Source: Cloacibacterium rupense (GTDB lineage Bacteria; Bacteroidota; Bacteroidia; Flavobacteriales; Weeksellaceae). From it: a stretch of 64,000 bases of DNA. The stretch lies in assembly GCF_014645495.1 (NCBI RefSeq), contig NZ_BMLV01000001.1:355996-419995 (forward strand), in the 5' to 3' direction. The notes beneath the pieces were generated by a model that saw nothing but the letters and a program-made list of their open reading frames with translations, was not told the origin of the DNA and ran no database searches. This document shows positions 59,864-64,000 of the stretch, one piece after another; within the stretch, counting starts at the first letter, position 1; each line of letters starts with the position of its first letter. Position numbers and translations under genes: made by a program.

Positions 59864-60483
59864 TATAAAGATTTTTTAAGCGAATTGTTAATAACTGTGG
59901 ACAAAAAATCAATGGCTACAGAATTTTTTCTCATGTTTGGTACTATAAGGTCTGCTTCGTTTTTAGAAGGCTCTATAAATTCTTGATGCATTGGCTTCAG
60001 AGTAGTCTGATAACGGTGAAGAACCTCGTGCAAATCTCTGCCACGTTCTTGGGTGTCTCTTCTAATACGTCTAATTAATCTTTCGTCAGAATCTGCATGT
60101 ACAAAAACCTTTAAATCAAATTCTTTTAAAAGTTCTTGATTAGTAAGTACCAAAATACCTTCTACAATTAAAACATTTTTAGGTTCTACTGTTACATAAT
60201 CACCTGTTCTAGAGTGTGTTACGAATGAGTATAATGGTTGTTCTATGCTTTCTCCTTTTTTTAGAGTTTTTACATGTTTTGTTAACAACTCAAAATCAAT
60301 CGATTTTGGGTGGTCATAGTTGAGAGCTTCTCTCTCCTGAAGCGAAAGATGATGATTATCGTGATAATAATTATCTTGTGAGAGTACATTTACACCTTCT
60401 GCGTTTAATTGCTGAAGAATGTTATTTACAACGGTGGTTTTCCCAGAACCAGTACCACCTGCAATACCTATTACTAGCATCAA
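59863..60483 (-). CDS. udk: Uridine kinase
   Basis: Phosphorylates uridine and cytidine in pyrimidine salvage, 206 residues. P-loop GIAGGTGSGKTTVVN at residue 6, then LSQDNYYHD, NYDHPKSIDFELL, and the lid FVHADSDERLIRRIRRDTQE-type region with RGRDLHEVLHRYQTTLKPMH. Full-length and well conserved. Its minus-strand -7 box is at 60497-60504. It heads a udk, ftsB/divIC, mutA run. Confidence 0.96.
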   Translation of the reverse strand: MMLVIGIAGGTGSGKTTVVNNILQQLNAEGVNVLSQDNYYHDNHHLSLQEREALNYDHPKSIDFELLTKHVKTLKKGESIEQPLYSFVTHSRTGDYVTVEPKNVLIVEGILVLTNQELLKEFDLKVFVHADSDERLIRRIRRDTQERGRDLHEVLHRYQTTLKPMHQEFIEPSKNEADLIVPNMRKNSVAIDFLSTVINNSLKKSL

Positions 60484-60496
60484 ATTTTATTTTTTA

Positions 60497-60504
60497 CAAA
60501 TTTA
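60497..60504 (-). promoter_or_regulatory. Promoter box of udk
   Basis: Reads TAAATTTG on the minus strand, 13 bases before the udk start codon. Confidence 0.5.
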
Positions 60505-60564
60505 TAGAATTTCTTCTATTAGCACTTTGTCTTTTGTAAATTTAAATAATTTTTTTGAATTTGA

Positions 60565-61182
60565 TTAATCATTAGAAATTTCGAAAATATAGTAAATTAC
60601 AGCTTGCACTCTTGCGAGAAATTCTCTAGAATGATTTCTGTAATAACTTTCGTTTTTGGTAACATCATGAGCATCAAAACCTAAGGCATTCATCCCAATA
60701 TTTCTAGCAAAAAAAAGCGCACGCAAATTGTGAAAACCTTGGGAAACAATAATTACATTTTTTTGTTTAAATTCATTTTTGCATCTCAAAATGCTTTCTC
60801 TGGTATTGAAACCTTTGGTGTCTTTTATGATAATATCTTCAGGAATTCCGCCTTGGTAAACTAAAAACTTTTTCATGGCTTCCGTTTCGTCATATCCTTT
60901 GCTTTTTTCACCACTTACAATAATTTTTTTAATTTTTCCGTGGTGGTACAATAGTGCTGTGGCATCCATTCTATAGGTAAAATAAGGATTGGCTACGCCT
61001 GATTTCATTTTAGGAGAAGTTCCAAGAACTAATGCAACTTCTCTCGGTGGAATTTTAGAAATTCTAGAGTATGTTTTGCCTTCGGTTACGGAATATACCC
61101 AAAAATTAGCCAATATCATCAATAATATTGCCAGTTCACCGAACTTCAAAGTTATTTTAAATATGTTAAAAACTTTACCCAA
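60565..61182 (-). CDS. SanA/YdcF-family DUF218 protein
   Basis: A 205-residue protein with one N-terminal membrane helix (GELAILLMILANFWVYSV) and a DUF218 domain: EVALVLGTSPKMKSGVANPY, IIVSGEKSKGYDETEAMKKF, IIKDTKGFNTRESILRCK and NVIIVSQGFHNLRALFFAR. The close relative SanA affects envelope permeability to vancomycin in E. coli; the biochemical activity is unresolved. Its C-terminus ends in RNHSREFLARVQAVI, also family-typical. It lies upstream of udk with an 81-base gap. Confidence 0.85.
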   Translation of the reverse strand: MGKVFNIFKITLKFGELAILLMILANFWVYSVTEGKTYSRISKIPPREVALVLGTSPKMKSGVANPYFTYRMDATALLYHHGKIKKIIVSGEKSKGYDETEAMKKFLVYQGGIPEDIIIKDTKGFNTRESILRCKNEFKQKNVIIVSQGFHNLRALFFARNIGMNALGFDAHDVTKNESYYRNHSREFLARVQAVIYYIFEISND

Positions 61183-61238
61183 TGTAATAATTTACGTTAA
61201 ATGTAACATTTATATCAATTAAAAGAAATGAAATTCTA

Positions 61239-61246
61239 TATTTTTG
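61239..61246 (+). promoter_or_regulatory. Promoter box of the TlpA-like gene
   Basis: TATTTTTG, matching TAnnTTTG, 64 bases before the ATG at 61311, in the spacer divergent from sanA. Confidence 0.5.
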
Positions 61247-61310
61247 CATTTATACATAAAATTATCATTCTCCTAAAGAATACTTAAACAAAAATAAACA
61301 TTTCAAATTT

Positions 61311-61880
61311 ATGAAAAAACTAATCTTTTCCACATTTATAATTGCGGTATTATTTTCTTGTAAAAAAAATGAAAATGCAGATCAACTAGAAAATCAAACA
61401 AATACTGAAAATATTGATAGTACTTCGCAAGCAATGACAATAGAGTCTGATGTAGCATCTATGAAAGTGGTCAATCAAGAAGAATTATCAAATTTAATTT
61501 CTAATAAAAAGAATGACACAATATATGTGACTAATTTCTTTGCCACTTGGTGCCCTCCTTGTATGAGAGAAATTCCTGATTTTGTAGATAAAATGAAAGA
61601 ATTAAAAGGAAAGCCAGTGAAGTTTACCTTCGTAAGTGTTGATGCAAGAGATGACTGGAGTTCTAAAGTGAGTGATTTTGCTGATGAATACGGACTTAAA
61701 GAAAACATTGTTCTATTTGATGCTTCTACCATCTCACCAGATTATTTTACCAAAATTACCAAAACTTGGGACGGCGGTTCTATACCTTTTACCGTTATTA
61801 AAAAAGGAGACAAAGAAATAGAAAACGTAGGAATGATGAGTAAAGAAGATTTAGACGCTAAACTAAATTCTTTTAAATAA
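61311..61880 (+). CDS. TlpA-like thioredoxin-fold lipoprotein
   Basis: Envelope thiol-disulfide oxidoreductase of 189 residues. Signal peptide and lipobox LFSCKKNENA put a lipidated Cys at residue 17; a 40-residue acidic linker leads to the thioredoxin domain with the active site TWCPPCMREIPDF and the later cis-Pro in GGSIPFTVIK. TlpA/ResA-type proteins keep cytochrome c or copper-site cysteines reduced. No cytochrome genes are adjacent; an ABC permease gene follows after a large inverted repeat. Target unknown. Confidence 0.9.
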   Translation: MKKLIFSTFIIAVLFSCKKNENADQLENQTNTENIDSTSQAMTIESDVASMKVVNQEELSNLISNKKNDTIYVTNFFATWCPPCMREIPDFVDKMKELKGKPVKFTFVSVDARDDWSSKVSDFADEYGLKENIVLFDASTISPDYFTKITKTWDGGSIPFTVIKKGDKEIENVGMMSKEDLDAKLNSFK

Positions 61881-61886
61881 TTTTTT

Positions 61887-62011
61887 ACCACAAAAGAGAC
61901 AAAATATTTTCTTTATCTATAAGCTTTTCAAAAGTAAAAAAAGCGAAATAAATTACTTTTTTTTCTTTTATAATACTTGTTTTTAGGTATTTTTTTTGTC
62001 GCTTTTGTGGT
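61887..62011. repeat. Large foldback repeat with ACCACAAAAG ends
   Basis: ACCACAAAAGAGACAAAA (61887-61904) and TTTTGTCGCTTTTGTGGT (61994-62011) are complementary with one mismatch. The interior (AAAAGTAAAAAAAG with TTACTTTTTTTTCTTTT) is also self-complementary. It fills the spacer between the TlpA-like gene and the ABC permease and could terminate transcription of the former. Confidence 0.75.
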
Positions 62012-62039
62012 TAATTTTTTTTCATCGATTTTTTTAAAT

Positions 62040-62047
62040 TAAATTTG
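62040..62047 (+). promoter_or_regulatory. Promoter box of the ABC permease gene
   Basis: TAAATTTG, full match to the -7 consensus, 21 bases before the GTG start at 62069, directly after the foldback repeat. Confidence 0.5.
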
Positions 62048-62068
62048 TGAAGTTTTTAAACAAAATCT

Positions 62069-63040
62069 GTGGAAAGCAAAAACTTCAAAGCTATTCTTAT
62101 CATTCTCTCCATTTTGGTAATCATTTCGGTTGTCATTAATCTCAATATAGGATTTATAAAACTTAGTTTTGAAGATTTTTTTTATCAAAATTCTGAAAAT
62201 TCTCAGATTGCTTCTCTTCGTATTAATCGGTTTTTAGCGATGCTATTGGCGGGAATCTCTATCCCGACTTCTGGTTTTTTGTTACAAGAATATTTTCAAA
62301 ATCCTTTAGCTGGGCCGTCTGTTTTAGGGATTACTTCTGTTGCAAGTTTAAGCGTAGCTTTTTACATTTTTTTCTCTCAAGATCTTACTCTACCTGAATT
62401 TTTACAAAATGGTTTCATCAGTATTTCCGCAATTCTCGGAAGTGTATTAATGATGAGTGTTTTGCTCATATTTTCTAGAAAATTTCAAGATAAATCTTAC
62501 CTCATAATTTTCGGATTTTTGGTTTCTGCTTTGGCAGGAGCTGTAGTTTCTATTTTACAATTATACGCTGAAAATCAAAGTCTTAAAAATTACATTTTGT
62601 GGAGTTTTGGCGCTAATAATCAGGTCACTAGTAATCAGTTGTTAGTTTTGTTCATCATCATTTTCATTGGATTATTTTTAAGCTTTAAAAGCATAAAACC
62701 TTTAATTGGGAACAGTTTAGGAAATCAGTATGCAAAAAGTTTGGGGGTGAATTTAGAGCAATTGAAGTATTTTGTAATTATTGCTTCTTCCCTACTTTCT
62801 GCTTCAGTTACTGCGTTTTTGGGCCCAATTTTATTTATAGGAATTGTAGTTCCGCATTTCAGTAGAATGATTTATTCACCTGCTAAACTATGGCAACAAT
62901 GGATTTTGAATATGATTTTAGGAGTTTTTATTATGGAATTTTTTTCAATTATTTCAGAAGTTTCGCAATTCCCGATTAATGTGATTACGAGTTTATTTGG
63001 AGTACCTGTAATTTTGATGATGATTTTGAAGAGAAAATAA
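62069..63040 (+). CDS. FecCD-type iron/haem/cobalamin ABC permease
   Basis: Inner-membrane permease of 323 residues with about ten helices, BtuC/FecCD/HmuU type. It has RINRFLAMLLAGISIPTSGF (the first conserved block), FQNPLAGPSVLGITS, and FLGPILFIGIVVPHFSRM with the coupling-helix Gly. The start is a GTG at 62069 (VESKNFKAILIIL); no in-frame ATG occurs until the helix after RINRF, so GTG is the best choice. Two bases separate it from the ATPase gene. No substrate-binding protein or TonB receptor gene is in view, so iron, haem or B12 cannot be told apart. Confidence 0.88.
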   Translation: MESKNFKAILIILSILVIISVVINLNIGFIKLSFEDFFYQNSENSQIASLRINRFLAMLLAGISIPTSGFLLQEYFQNPLAGPSVLGITSVASLSVAFYIFFSQDLTLPEFLQNGFISISAILGSVLMMSVLLIFSRKFQDKSYLIIFGFLVSALAGAVVSILQLYAENQSLKNYILWSFGANNQVTSNQLLVLFIIIFIGLFLSFKSIKPLIGNSLGNQYAKSLGVNLEQLKYFVIIASSLLSASVTAFLGPILFIGIVVPHFSRMIYSPAKLWQQWILNMILGVFIMEFFSIISEVSQFPINVITSLFGVPVILMMILKRK

Positions 63041-63042
63041 AT

Positions 63043-63966
63043 ATGTTTTTAGAAATAAAAAATACAACAATCGGTTACCAGAAACCTCTTATTTCAGAGG
63101 TTAAAGCTTCATTGGATTTTGGTGATGTTTGTTTGTTGATTGGTAATAATGGGGTTGGTAAAACTACTTTAATTAAATCTATTCTTCATCAAATTTCACT
63201 TTTACAAGGCGATATTTTAATCAATAAAAAAAATATAAAAAAACTTTCCGACAAAGAAATTGCCGAACAAATTGCGGTAGTTTTCTCAAAGGCACAAATT
63301 CCTGCCAATTATACTACTGAAGATTTAATTTCACTCGGGAAATTCATTCATCTTCCTTTTTATTACAAGCTTGAAAAAGATGATTTGGAAGATGTTAACA
63401 ATATTATTTCTCAATTAAAACTAGAAGAATACAGAAATATTCCGCTTCAAAAATTATCAGACGGAAACCTCCAAAAAGCTTTTATTGGGCGAGCTTTAGC
63501 GCAAAATTCTCCAATAATAATTCTTGATGAACCTACCACTCATCTCGATGAAGACAATAAAATCAATATTTTAAAATTACTCAGAGATTTGGCTAAAAAC
63601 CACAACAAAATTATTCTTTTTTCTTCGCACGATTGGCGATTAGCCAAAGAATTTGCGGATAAAATTTGGTATATTAATGACCAAAAATTACAACAAGGTC
63701 TAGCTGAAGATATTCTTTTACAAAATGATTTGCTCACTAATCCTCGACTTTTTAGTATAAATGATGCATTTATTTCCCCAACAATTGAAGCTCCATTTCT
63801 AGAAAAAGAAATGCTCTATTCTGCGCTTCAAAAAAACTTTAAAAAAGACTTATCTAGTATTAAAATCAATTTTCGCGACACATTTTGGGAGATAAATTAT
63901 CAAAATAACAGCAATCAATGTCAAAGTATCGATGATTTACTAAATTCTATCAGAAATTACTTATAA
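63043..63966 (+). CDS. FecE/FhuC-type ABC transporter ATPase
   Basis: A 307-residue ATPase partner of the permease. Walker A GNNGVGKTTLIKS, Q-loop near VVFSKAQIPANYT, signature region LQKLSDGNLQKAFIGRALAQ (LSDGN in place of LSGGE), Walker B PIIILDEPTTHLD and the switch His in ILFSSHDWRLAKEF. The signature departs from the canonical LSGGQ. The C-terminus extends about 70 residues past the usual end (DLSSIKINFRDTFWEINYQN and following), a region without a recognised motif. It ends 34 bases before the window edge. Confidence 0.88.
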   Translation: MFLEIKNTTIGYQKPLISEVKASLDFGDVCLLIGNNGVGKTTLIKSILHQISLLQGDILINKKNIKKLSDKEIAEQIAVVFSKAQIPANYTTEDLISLGKFIHLPFYYKLEKDDLEDVNNIISQLKLEEYRNIPLQKLSDGNLQKAFIGRALAQNSPIIILDEPTTHLDEDNKINILKLLRDLAKNHNKIILFSSHDWRLAKEFADKIWYINDQKLQQGLAEDILLQNDLLTNPRLFSINDAFISPTIEAPFLEKEMLYSALQKNFKKDLSSIKINFRDTFWEINYQNNSNQCQSIDDLLNSIRNYL

Positions 63967-64000
63967 TCAATGGTTTTCATTGATAATTCTTTATTTCAAT

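Overview
The window looks like a chromosomal segment of a Bacteroidota flavobacterium. A Weeksellaceae member of the Chryseobacterium/Cloacibacterium type is my best guess, from memory of protein families and not from any search. Reasons: strongly A+T-rich DNA; many Bacteroidota-style promoter boxes (TAnnTTTG) and almost no Shine-Dalgarno sequences; and family content such as a propeller-type histidine kinase, a long aromatic amino acid hydroxylase, a UMF1-type transporter, a bifunctional nuclease with a UVR tail, and a separate methylmalonyl-CoA mutase small subunit. I see no tRNA, rRNA, CRISPR array or phage.

Region 1 (9-12765, all minus strand) is a surface polysaccharide locus. In transcription order it holds an initiating sugar-phosphate transferase, a Wzc-type tyrosine kinase/chain-length protein, fcl and gmd (GDP-L-fucose synthesis), a Wzx flippase, a GT11 fucosyltransferase, a Wzy-like polymerase, a GT4 glycosyltransferase, a hexapeptide acetyltransferase and a GT2 glycosyltransferase. 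It probably makes a fucosylated, acetylated Wzx/Wzy-dependent capsule or exopolysaccharide. The fcl-gmd spacer carries a tandem duplication that includes a divergent fcl 3' end. A roughly 0.9 kb gene-free stretch (12766-13684) follows and contains a 191-bp MITE-like foldback element.

Region 2 (13685-23929, plus strand) holds gpmI, a propeller sensor kinase with its LuxR-type regulator, a run of secreted proteins that includes a decayed metalloprotease gene, a BT0820-type HAD protein, map and a methyltransferase. Region 3 (23959-26862, minus) is a compact operon of a sepiapterin-reductase-like SDR, a PTPS with the biopterin-type motif, and a phenylalanine hydroxylase-like enzyme. This suggests tetrahydrobiopterin made alongside the enzyme that uses it.

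Region 4 (27055-34319, plus) has era, doxX, an S9 peptidase, a Tat-signal aminotransferase, an AlkB-like oxygenase and a glutaryl-CoA dehydrogenase-like enzyme. Region 5 (34434-38766, minus) runs rsmG, lipoprotein, DUF922 protein and an AddB-like nuclease. Plus-strand genes for an aspartate aminotransferase, a peroxiredoxin and a nonsense-interrupted mgsA follow. Region 6 (41392-61182, minus) is mostly housekeeping: a HAD phosphatase, the uvrA to GNAT run with a catalytically doubtful rhomboid, transporters, thiolase, etfBA, an M20 dipeptidase, mutA, ftsB/divIC, udk and sanA. The window closes on the plus strand with a TlpA-like lipoprotein and an iron/cobalamin-type ABC permease and ATPase pair.

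The spacers carry several short repeat classes: 7-bp tandem arrays, a GAATGACAAA inverted repeat, a GACGCGAT palindrome that also sits inside the addB coding sequence, and an ACCACAAAAG foldback. Two genes, mgsA and the M48-like protease, are broken.
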